From positions 372,001 to 436,000 of the forward strand of contig NZ_MIES01000033.1 in assembly GCF_003054965.1 (NCBI RefSeq): a stretch of DNA of 64,000 nucleotides, given 5' to 3'. The notes below the pieces were generated by a model, which ran no database searches, was not told the DNA's origin, and was given only the letters and a program-made list of their open reading frames with translations. Source of the stretch: Saccharospirillum sp. MSK14-1. Its GTDB lineage: Bacteria; Pseudomonadota; Gammaproteobacteria; Pseudomonadales; Natronospirillaceae. The position numbers and the translations under genes were made by a program. This document shows, piece by piece, positions 53,936 through 61,330 of the stretch (its first letter is position 1; every line of letters begins with the position of its first letter).

Positions 53936-55114
53936 ATGTCTGAGTTATCTTTTCAACAGAAAGCCTGGCGCTTGTCGCCCATGTACGCCTGTTATTTCAC
54001 CTTGTTTGGCGTGGTGTTTCCTTATCTCGCTCGCTTTCTGGACGCCCGTGGTCTGACCGCTCCGCAGATTGGCGTTATTTCAGCCTTGGTTTTCGGCGTG
54101 AATGTGTTTGCACCCTTTTTATTCAGCCTGATTACCGACCGGACCGGGCGGCGTTTACCGATGATCCGTTTTGGTTTTGTCATGATGGGCGTGTTTTATT
54201 TACTGACCTTATTTGGCACAGGTTTTTATTGGTATCTCGGCGTATTCGGATTATTTGGCGTCTTTTTATCGGCGGTGTTGCCGCAGATGGAAGGCTTGGC
54301 CATGACCGTGCTCGGGCCCGATAAATCTCGCTATGGCCAGGTTCGATTATGGGGCTCGGTGGGCTACGTCATTATTGTCTGGTTGTTGGGCGTCGCCCTG
54401 GATTATTTGCCGGTCACCATTTTGCCGGTCATTGGCGTCGCGCTCTGTGGCCTGATGTGGCTGACAACACTGCTAATACCCACCGAGACACGGCTGGATT
54501 CGGCGCAGCGTCAGGCCATCCGTGCCGGAGAAACACAACGCATCGATTGGCGTCAGGTGTGTGTGCTGCTTGCGGTGGTATTTTTCTGGCAAATCGGCAT
54601 TGCCCCCTACAACACCTTCTTCGATTTGTTTCTGAAAGCACGTGATTTCAGCGCCAGTATCATTGGCTTTTTAATCAGTTTTGGCACCGCGACAGAGATT
54701 GCTGTGTTCTTTGTTATTGGCGCCTGGTTTCAGCGGTTTACTGAGCGTTTTCTGTTATTAACCGCGTTGCTCGCAACCGTTTTGCGTTGGTCATTGCTGG
54801 CGACGGTCGATAACAGCTTTGCGTTGGTCTTCTTCACTCAAATGTTACATGCGTTGACCTTTGGGGTGATTCATTCTGTTGCCATTCATCGGGTAGGCCG
54901 GTTGTTCCCACCGAGTCGTCAGGGTTTAGGTCAAGGCCTTTATGTGGCAACCGGAATGGGTGTCGGGTTAATTGTCGGCAACTTATTGTCGGGCTGGTTA
55001 TGGACCGGCGCTGGTACCGTGTATTGGACCGGTGCAATCAGCACGGCCATCGCGACGGCAATTGCCTTCGTCGCTTTTGGCAGTATTCGCGGTCAAGACA
55101 ATACGGCACACTAG
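53936..55114 (+). CDS. MFS transporter, HcaT/MFS_1-like
   Basis: A 392-residue inner-membrane protein with twelve hydrophobic helices. It has the short N-terminus and GVVFPYLARFLDARGLTAPQIGVISAL opening of the phenylpropionate-type (HcaT, YhjE-distant) MFS_1_like group, a loop-2 DRTGRRLPMIR motif and RYGQVRLWGSVGY in helix 4, a group hallmark. Substrate unknown. Located between tadA and a LysE exporter gene. Confidence 0.82.
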   Translation: MSELSFQQKAWRLSPMYACYFTLFGVVFPYLARFLDARGLTAPQIGVISALVFGVNVFAPFLFSLITDRTGRRLPMIRFGFVMMGVFYLLTLFGTGFYWYLGVFGLFGVFLSAVLPQMEGLAMTVLGPDKSRYGQVRLWGSVGYVIIVWLLGVALDYLPVTILPVIGVALCGLMWLTTLLIPTETRLDSAQRQAIRAGETQRIDWRQVCVLLAVVFFWQIGIAPYNTFFDLFLKARDFSASIIGFLISFGTATEIAVFFVIGAWFQRFTERFLLLTALLATVLRWSLLATVDNSFALVFFTQMLHALTFGVIHSVAIHRVGRLFPPSRQGLGQGLYVATGMGVGLIVGNLLSGWLWTGAGTVYWTGAISTAIATAIAFVAFGSIRGQDNTAH

Positions 55115-55192
55115 CGGTAAGGGTGATGCCGATTGCCAGTCGTCGCGATATAGTGGTTGGTACTGCAACCTACTGTCGGAGCGAGTGCGGCG

Positions 55193-55819
55193 ATGGCGGA
55201 CATTCCTTATTGGCTGGTCATTAGTGCGGCGTTTCTTGCCTGTGCAAGCCCAGGGCCAGCCACTCTGGCGATTTCCAGTACCGCCTTTGTGAGCGGTCGT
55301 TCACGGGCATTAGCAGTGGCGGGTGGGATCTGGTGCGGCTCGTTAATTTGGTCGGTTTCCGCGGCCTTTGGAATGGGCGCACTCATGTTAGCCAATGCCT
55401 GGCTGTTTGACGTCTTGCGAACGTTCGGCGCTGGTTACTTGCTGTATCTCTCGTATCGATCATTTCGTTCCATGATAGCCACAGTGCCATCAACACAGAT
55501 GGCTGGTTCTCCACAAACATTAGCGGCGGTCTATCGACGCGGGTTACTGATCCATCTGACCAATCCCAAGGCGGTGTTATTTTTTGGAGCGCTCTATTCG
55601 GTGATGTTGGCGCCTAATACGTCCATCCCAAGTTTGGTGTCTGTAATTGCTGTAATCAGCGGAACCAATGGCGTCGTCTTTTTTGGTTACGCCGTTCTTT
55701 TTTCAAACGCCCGAGTTCGCCACGCTTATGATCAATCCAAACGCTATTTTGATGCGCTCTTCGCAGGGCTTTTTGCATATGCGGGTATCAAAGTCTGGTT
55801 GAGTCGTTTGCATGGTTGA
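55193..55819 (+). CDS. LysE/RhtB family exporter
   Basis: A 208-residue membrane protein of six hydrophobic helices with LysE features: SAAFLACASPGPATLAISSTAF in helix 1 (the conserved PGP), RTFGAGYLLYLSYRSFRS and RRGLLIHLTNPKAVLFFGALY. Members export amino acids such as homoserine, threonine or lysine. ATG 55193 gives the normal N-terminus; the frame is open to 55157. Its 3' end overlaps the next acetyltransferase gene by eight bases, so the pair is coupled. Confidence 0.85.
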   Translation: MADIPYWLVISAAFLACASPGPATLAISSTAFVSGRSRALAVAGGIWCGSLIWSVSAAFGMGALMLANAWLFDVLRTFGAGYLLYLSYRSFRSMIATVPSTQMAGSPQTLAAVYRRGLLIHLTNPKAVLFFGALYSVMLAPNTSIPSLVSVIAVISGTNGVVFFGYAVLFSNARVRHAYDQSKRYFDALFAGLFAYAGIKVWLSRLHG

Positions 55820-56228
55820 GATTACAAAAGTTGATGGCCGTTACGCGGAACGCTTGGCGCCGTTAAATCAGGCGTTGATTGCAGAAGAGGGCAGCACGAC
55901 ACTATTAAACTTAGTGCAACTGGCGCAACGCCTACGTCACTGGTTGGACTGTGATTATCAATGCCTGGCTGTTTTCGAGGGTGAACGACTAGTGGGGTAT
56001 TGTTTGTTCGCCCTGGAACCTGACCGGAATTATATTCGCCAGCTATACGTGGTACCGGATCGGCGCCGATGTGGTTATGGCCGGTTGCTATTGGAGCGAG
56101 CCGAAACAATGGCGACCCCAGGGAAACCGCTGCACCTAGAGGTGCTGGCGAATAATGATCGAGTGTTGGGTTTCTATCAGAAGCTGGGTTATCTGTCGTA
56201 TGTTTACGAGTTGAGAAAACAACGTTAG
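55812..56228 (+). CDS. GNAT family N-acetyltransferase
   Basis: A 138-residue acetyl-CoA-dependent acetyltransferase. Motif A is seen in YIRQLYVVPDRRRCGYGRLLLERAE (Q/R-x-x-G-x-G/A form near residue 90) and motif B in LHLEVLANNDRVLGFYQKLGYLS. Substrate unknown. It overlaps the LysE exporter gene, and pairing of an exporter with an acetyltransferase suggests detoxification or overflow of an amino compound. Confidence 0.85.
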   Translation: MVEITKVDGRYAERLAPLNQALIAEEGSTTLLNLVQLAQRLRHWLDCDYQCLAVFEGERLVGYCLFALEPDRNYIRQLYVVPDRRRCGYGRLLLERAETMATPGKPLHLEVLANNDRVLGFYQKLGYLSYVYELRKQR

Positions 56229-56257
56229 TACCGCAATACCAAAGTTAAGGAGTTCAG

Positions 56258-56743
56258 GTGATACGCGAAGCAAGCCCAGACGATTTTAATGCTATCTGGC
56301 CAATATTCGAAAACGTCGTACGTGCCGGTGAAACCTACGCGTATGCCACCAATACTGACCGCGACCAAGCCTATCATTTGTGGATGGCGTTACCGCGTAA
56401 AACCTTTGTCTATGAAAATGATCATGGCGAGATTCTGGCGACCTATTATCTGAAAACCAATCAGGCCGGCCCCGGCAGTCACGTGTGCAACTGTGGCTAT
56501 ATGGTGTCTTCTTCTGCTCGCGGTCAAGGCCTGGCTACTCAGCTCTGCGAACACTCTCAACAAGTCGCCAGAGAACTGGGTTACCTGGCTATGCAATTTA
56601 ATTTTGTCGCAGCCAGCAACGAAGGTGCCATAAGGCTGTGGAGCAAACTGGGATTTGCAACCGTTGGTCGCTTGCCCAAAGCATTTAATCATCCAACGCA
56701 GGGTCTGGTGGATGCGTTGGTGATGTATAAGTGGTTGGAGTAG
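56258..56743 (+). CDS. GNAT family N-acetyltransferase
   Basis: A 161-residue acetyltransferase distinct from its neighbour. Motif A is GYMVSSSARGQGLATQLCEHS near residue 80-100, and NFVAASNEGAIRLWSKLGFATVGRLP is the motif B region. It resembles the L-amino acid/phosphinothricin-like group. GTG 56258 is supported by AAGGAG five bases upstream. It lies 29 bases after the preceding GNAT gene and probably shares its transcript. Confidence 0.85.
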   Translation: MIREASPDDFNAIWPIFENVVRAGETYAYATNTDRDQAYHLWMALPRKTFVYENDHGEILATYYLKTNQAGPGSHVCNCGYMVSSSARGQGLATQLCEHSQQVARELGYLAMQFNFVAASNEGAIRLWSKLGFATVGRLPKAFNHPTQGLVDALVMYKWLE

Positions 56744-56967
56744 ATCGCAAAAGTAACGGAATGAATAAAGCGGAATTGTCCGTTGGATTCATTATTCAAA
56801 CTTATATAGATCAGAATGAATAGGGCACAGCCTGGAAAGCCTCTGATAAGCCATGGCGTACATATCAGCTTCTGGCCGACGGGCTAAACTGTCTTCGCTG
56901 CAAATGGTGGAGCTTAGGGTGGCTGTGCTATGGTCATTTCCCTGTTATCTGCATGGAGAGCCGAGCA

Positions 56968-57807
56968 ATGCTCGCACGCGCTGCGTTTTCGTTAATGCTA
57001 TTGGTCTTATTGGCTGGTTGTGCCAGTCAGGCAACATACGAAGTGCCGGAATCAGAGACCTTTGTTGACTGGGTGGAAGCCAAGTCGGTTTATGAGCAAA
57101 GCCTGGCTCAGGTGATGGGATCGGTGCCCGTGCCGGATGCTGAGGAACAGGAAGATGCATCCTTGATTCAGGCCATCGACCAAAATCTCTATCCGCATTT
57201 ATTTTGGGGCTACATTCAAGCGGACGGTCAGATTATCGCCGCGACTGATGGCCATACCGACGGTTTGTGGATTCTATTTTTAGCTGAAGATCATCCGAGC
57301 CTGTCGCAGCCCGGTCCGACTTTGCAAACCGGCCAGCAAGCCAATCTAATGGCAGTCACGGTAAGGCCGGATCGAGTGTCCCCGGCATTCGCCGGTGTGT
57401 TTATGACGCATGAATTAATGCACGGCTTTAATGAATTGTTTGCTGAAGGCGCCTTACCGGAAGCCAGTGAATTTAATGCCTATTCAGTGGAAAAGGCGGC
57501 TTACAATTACCGCTATAACGGTCGCCTGGATAAAGTTCTCGACGAGTTGCTCGATGACAATAATATCGAGAGCTATGACGATTTAGTGGCCTTTACTCGG
57601 GCCGAAGACGATCGTCTGGATCAGTTTCTACTGAAAGTTGATAGTGATCTTAACCATGGTCCAGCATACAGTCCGCAAGAGCAGGAAATGCGGATGGGCT
57701 TCTATTTGATGGCCACCTCCATTCGGGTGGGTGAACGCAGCGGTAGCAGCTTTTTTGACAGCACGGCTCGTTTAAACCGGCTCTTGGAGCGTTTTGGCCG
57801 GTATTGA
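56968..57807 (+). CDS. Putative lipoprotein with HExxH metallopeptidase motif
   Basis: A 279-residue exported protein that I do not recognise as a named family. The signal peptide ends in a lipobox LLAGC with Cys18, so it should be membrane-anchored. Residues 148-152 are HELMH (in VFMTHELMHGFNEL), a canonical zincin HExxH, followed by Glu168 and Glu175 in SEFNAYSVEKAAYN as candidate third ligands. Together they suggest a gluzincin-type peptidase. ATG 56968 is preferred over ATG 56953, which would lengthen the signal with charged residues. Its 3' end lies 52 bases before the flavoprotein gene. Confidence 0.72.
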   Translation: MLARAAFSLMLLVLLAGCASQATYEVPESETFVDWVEAKSVYEQSLAQVMGSVPVPDAEEQEDASLIQAIDQNLYPHLFWGYIQADGQIIAATDGHTDGLWILFLAEDHPSLSQPGPTLQTGQQANLMAVTVRPDRVSPAFAGVFMTHELMHGFNELFAEGALPEASEFNAYSVEKAAYNYRYNGRLDKVLDELLDDNNIESYDDLVAFTRAEDDRLDQFLLKVDSDLNHGPAYSPQEQEMRMGFYLMATSIRVGERSGSSFFDSTARLNRLLERFGRY

Positions 57808-57859
57808 TGGTGACCAGTCCAATGAAACTTTTGGGGCGGATGTCAGCAAAAAGGTGTTT

Positions 57860-58477
57860 ATGCGTATTCGAGAAGAGTTTGACATTCGCAACGAAGAACA
57901 ATTAAGAGAATCGATTCCGCTGCCTACTCTGGCAGCGCTGGATAAGATTGAATCGTCACTGACAGAACCGTTTCGACAGTTTATTGCGTTATCCCCCTTT
58001 GTATTGGTAGCCACTTGTAATGCTCAGCAACAGGTAGATGTGTCACCGAAAGGTGATGCAGCCGGTTTTGTTCAGGTCGTTGATAAAAACCGGCTGGTAA
58101 TCCCTGAGCGCAAGGGCAATCGCCTGGCGTTTGGGTTCCATAATATTCTGCAGACGGGATCAATCAGTCTGATCTTTATGATTCCAGGTACACGCGAAAC
58201 GCTGCGCGTAAATGGTCAGGCTCGATTAAATCGTGATCCTACTTTATTAGATGAACTCGCCGCAGATGGGAAGCCCGCACTGGTGGCGACGGTAGTAACG
58301 GTTGAAGAAGTTTTTTTCCATTGTGGTAAAGCGGTGGTTCGTTCAGGTTTGTGGCAGGCGCCGATGCAAGATTCCGATGGGGAAGCTTTGGTGCGGCAGT
58401 ATTTCTCTCAGTTACGTTCAATGGCGTTTGAAAACGTGAATCGACACCTCGAGTCTGACTACAAAGACGGGTTATAA
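57860..58477 (+). CDS. Pyridoxamine 5'-phosphate oxidase family flavoprotein
   Basis: A 205-residue FMN-binding split-barrel protein. Typical are FRQFIALSPFVLVATCNAQQQVDVSPKGDAAGFVQV, NRLVIPERKGNRLAFGFHNIL and ISLIFMIPGTRETLRVNGQARL, matching the DR2398-like PPOX subgroup, often called FMN-binding or putative oxidoreductase. True PNPOx residues for PLP binding are not evident. ATG 57860 has AAGG five bases upstream; a GTG at 57794 in the same frame would overlap the preceding gene. Likely cotranscribed with the lipoprotein gene. Confidence 0.82.
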   Translation: MRIREEFDIRNEEQLRESIPLPTLAALDKIESSLTEPFRQFIALSPFVLVATCNAQQQVDVSPKGDAAGFVQVVDKNRLVIPERKGNRLAFGFHNILQTGSISLIFMIPGTRETLRVNGQARLNRDPTLLDELAADGKPALVATVVTVEEVFFHCGKAVVRSGLWQAPMQDSDGEALVRQYFSQLRSMAFENVNRHLESDYKDGL

Positions 58478-58719
58478 CGTCAGGATCCGGCTCGCCGAAC
58501 GAGTTTTATGTCACAAAACCCAAGCCATCTCCCGTCCAACTGTTTCTTCCTGTTGTAACAATCGTTGACTGGGCCACAAATATACACATTGCTGGCTTAT
58601 TTCCTCGTTTATTCAAACGTTTATTCAATCGCTCCTTCGATATTCTCTCGCCGTGTACGACAAAGTCTGAGCTGTCGCCAGCTCAAGACATAAGGACTGT
58701 TTGATCGAGGGAGAAAGGA

Positions 58720-59373
58720 ATGACCACAAACGATATTTTGGAACGGATTAAACAACTCACAGAAAATGGTGACGATCTGCGCGCCGAACCGTTAATTCTT
58801 CAATTGCTCAGTACCCATCCCGATGATCCGGAAATTCGTCTTCATTACGCTTTGTTACTGTCACGATTGGGTCGCCTTAATGAGGCGTTGGCGCAATTGA
58901 AAGTGCTCTCCAAAGACTACTCGCAAGTGCCAGCTGTCAGCATCAATCGCGCCGATATTCTAAGCCGCATGGGACGACATGACGAGGCCGTTGAGGTGCT
59001 CACTCAGTTTACTGAGCGACGGCCGCGATTCATGCAGGCGCGGTTTAACTTGGCTCGTGCGTTGAACCATGCCGGGAAATTGGATGAAGCCATATCGGAA
59101 TACCGGCTAGCGTTAGCTCACGAGCCTGACCACGGCGAAGCCTGGTACAGGTTAGGCAAAGTTCTGTTAGACGATAATCGTCCGGACGAAGCCATTGACT
59201 GTTTCAGTCAGGCATTGGAACGGCTACCAGACATGTGCCAACCCAAGGTCGTACAGCAGCTCAGGCGCGCTTGGAAAATGCAGGGTCATGCCGTCAAGGA
59301 GTCTGCACCGCTGTGGTGGCGCCAACCGCTGTCTGCGCTGTTTCACGGGTTTGTAGTGAACAGTAAGATATAA
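58720..59373 (+). CDS. TPR repeat protein, paralogue of the neighbouring TPR-glycosyltransferase N-terminus
   Basis: A 217-residue protein of five or more tetratricopeptide repeats, e.g. EIRLHYALLLSRLGRLNEALAQL, FMQARFNLARALNHAGKLDEAISEY and GEAWYRLGKVLLDDNRPDEAIDCF, without signal peptide. It aligns along its length with residues ~1-190 of the protein encoded at 61331 (shared EALAQL, ARFNLA, DEAI..Y), but lacks that protein's glycosyltransferase domain and ends in a Trp/Arg-rich tail. It may be an adaptor for the same partner. ATG 58720 follows a GAAAGGA ribosome site. Confidence 0.82.
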   Translation: MTTNDILERIKQLTENGDDLRAEPLILQLLSTHPDDPEIRLHYALLLSRLGRLNEALAQLKVLSKDYSQVPAVSINRADILSRMGRHDEAVEVLTQFTERRPRFMQARFNLARALNHAGKLDEAISEYRLALAHEPDHGEAWYRLGKVLLDDNRPDEAIDCFSQALERLPDMCQPKVVQQLRRAWKMQGHAVKESAPLWWRQPLSALFHGFVVNSKI

Positions 59374-59692
59374 AAGATCAATATCAGATCGTTGCCGCTA
59401 TTGTCCGGACCCTGGGCAGTCTGGGCCTAATAGGTAGTTCGAACAGAGTACGGTGTTATTCGTCGACCAGTCGACAATTTTGCCTCTGAGTTCTATTCAG
59501 GCTTCTGTGCGACAGGCGTATTCTGTGTCACCTCGGTACAAAACTTATACAGTGTTGGCCGTTTGGCTTTATTATCCGCAGGCTGAGACCCGTCAGACCG
59601 TGCGCTGGGAAGCATCTAAATGGGTCTGGGTCTCGTCTCCATGTACAACGCCTTAGCAGTGGCACCATGATGTGTCGGGAAGGAACCTTCTT
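59374..59692. other. 319-base intergenic leader with structured element
   Basis: No convincing gene is present; the one long plus frame (59453-59656) has no ribosome site and no recognisable protein. The DNA holds GTCGAC-CA-GTCGAC at 59463-59476, an AT-rich TTATAC at 59544 that may be a -10, and a bulged hairpin at 59585-59634. Confidence 0.5.
59585..59634 (+). promoter_or_regulatory. Bulged stem-loop in leader of secreted-protein gene
   Basis: GAGACC (59585-59590) and CAGACC (59594-59599), separated by the bulge CGT, pair with GGTCTG (59623-59628) and GGTCTC (59629-59634): 12 base pairs with a 23-base loop, ending 58 bases before the ATG. Likely a leader RNA structure; no known riboswitch class is recognised. 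Confidence 0.5.
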
Positions 59693-61048
59693 ATGAAACC
59701 CAATCTTTTTCACCGCAGCGCCTTGGCTTTGGCGATTACCGGTACGGCCGCCATGCCTTCTTTGGTTTGGAGCGAAAGCCTGCTGGACGGATCCAGTGCT
59801 GTTCTGACCTTGCGTGAAGCTCCCGGGAGTTACGAAATCGACGGCTTTGATATGGTCTCGTTACCGGGTGGCTCGTTTGTCGTGGTCTGGGCTGAAAACG
59901 GTTCTGGCTCGCCTGGCCGAGTCATGTTGGGGCTGTTCAACTCCTCAGGTCAGCCCATTATATCTGCACGCCCATTAGTTCAGGGCAATAGCAGTGGTGA
60001 TGCTTTCGAATTTCCAGCCGTTGCGGCCGACCAGGCAGGCAATTTGGTGGTGGCCTGGACGGTGCCTCAAAGTGGATCAGCGAACAGCACCAACTGTGGG
60101 GGCAATGCAACCAGTGATATTGATGGTTTACTGTTTTCGCCGCCTTATACATCCAGCAGTGCGTTGCCGTTGTATGAAAGTATGGGCAGTAACCCCTGTG
60201 GGGTGGATATTGCTATGGATAATGACGGTGACTTTGTTCTGGTATGGCATACAGACAGTTCTTCTGCGAATTACGACTTGAGTATTCAGTCTTACCTGTC
60301 AGGCGGGGTACCTAGTCGAGGTCGTAAAGCTCTTCATTCCATTAATTACCTTGCCGGAATTGCTCAGAATAATGACCAAAAAGTTCTGATAGGCTGGGAG
60401 GATTACGATAACTATCCCACGATAGATGGTTCGATCTTGGATCTACATTTGAATCCTATCTTGTCTAGTGTCGATTTAGATAACGGCCATGTATTAAGTT
60501 CTGACTCGTCTGTAAGTTCGGTGAACGTTGCCCCAGATCGTGATGGAGGATTTGTATCATCATGGCTGGAAGGGTCAGATGATGACATCTACTTCCAAAG
60601 ATGGAATGCAAATGGATATCCCAATGGCACACCGCAATTGATAAATAATTTAATCGTTACGTCTTCGACATATGCTGACAACCTGTCTTTTGCATCCGAT
60701 TCCGAAGGCCATTTGGTTGCCGTTTGGGGGATTTTTGGAAATGAAAATTCGGTTGGAAGCTTCGCTGTTGACGTTGCAAACAATACTATTGCTGAAGGCG
60801 GAGTTCGTATCACCGGAAGCCTGAGTGATACATTAAAGCATGGGCCTGAGATTGCCATGAACAACGATGTCATCGCTATTGGTTGGGTGCCAAACGATAG
60901 AAAAACCATTGATGCCCGTGTTCTTCAGCCTTTAGCCAGTGAATCGAGCACCAATACCGACGATTCTTTACTAGGGTCGCTCAATCATTTTGTGATGTTG
61001 GTACTGGCCGGATTATTAGGTCTATATAGGCGTCGGCTACGGCATTAA
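59693..61048 (+). CDS. Secreted repeat protein, paralogue of 50701-52203
   Basis: A 451-residue exported protein of unknown function. After a signal peptide (AMPSLVWS) come beta-propeller-like units LPGGSFVVVWAE, DQAGNLVVAWTV, NPCGVDIAMDNDGDFVLVWHT, DRDGGFVSSWLEG and DSEGHLVAVWGI, matching the other secreted protein in order and in the Cys pair (TNCGGN; NPCGVD). It ends SLNHFVMLVLAGLLGLYRRR, a hydrophobic-plus-Arg tail. AAGGAA lies 8 bases before ATG 59693. The second half is markedly AT-richer than surrounding genes (21 of 60 G+C at 60601-60660), a sign of relaxed or foreign composition. Confidence 0.75.
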   Translation: MKPNLFHRSALALAITGTAAMPSLVWSESLLDGSSAVLTLREAPGSYEIDGFDMVSLPGGSFVVVWAENGSGSPGRVMLGLFNSSGQPIISARPLVQGNSSGDAFEFPAVAADQAGNLVVAWTVPQSGSANSTNCGGNATSDIDGLLFSPPYTSSSALPLYESMGSNPCGVDIAMDNDGDFVLVWHTDSSSANYDLSIQSYLSGGVPSRGRKALHSINYLAGIAQNNDQKVLIGWEDYDNYPTIDGSILDLHLNPILSSVDLDNGHVLSSDSSVSSVNVAPDRDGGFVSSWLEGSDDDIYFQRWNANGYPNGTPQLINNLIVTSSTYADNLSFASDSEGHLVAVWGIFGNENSVGSFAVDVANNTIAEGGVRITGSLSDTLKHGPEIAMNNDVIAIGWVPNDRKTIDARVLQPLASESSTNTDDSLLGSLNHFVMLVLAGLLGLYRRRLRH

Positions 61049-61073
61049 TTATTGGTTATCTTGATGATCAAAG

Positions 61074-61108
61074 AGCCCATTGGCTGAACACCCTGGGCTT
61101 TTTTTTTG
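61074..61108 (+). terminator. Terminator of the secreted-protein gene
   Basis: AGCCCA (61074-61079) pairs with TGGGCT (61094-61099), followed by a run of nine T. It lies 26 bases after the stop codon. Confidence 0.8.
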
Positions 61109-61330
61109 AGTGAATGTTTAAGCCAGTTACCAAGGTTGATCACGGCCCGATTCTTTAACTGTTTAACTAACTGTCTGTTTTTAATCGGTCATGCATCCAA
61201 GGAACGCTTGGGTAGCGTCTACTGAGAAGCGACCGCTGTTCGACGATGCGATGTTTGCACAGTGCAGCGAATCTCAAAGACCCATGCAGATGCCGTGCTC
61301 CATAATGGCAGCCAATAGAAAGGATGATTG

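Noticed and set aside
56760-56796. Imperfect hairpin with AATGAAT/ATTCATT arms after the second GNAT gene
   Set aside because: Large interior loops and no U-run; too weak to call as a terminator.
59453-59656. 67-codon open frame in the gap before the second secreted-protein gene
   Set aside because: No ribosome site, no recognisable domain, and it overlaps a structured leader; the composition looks non-coding.
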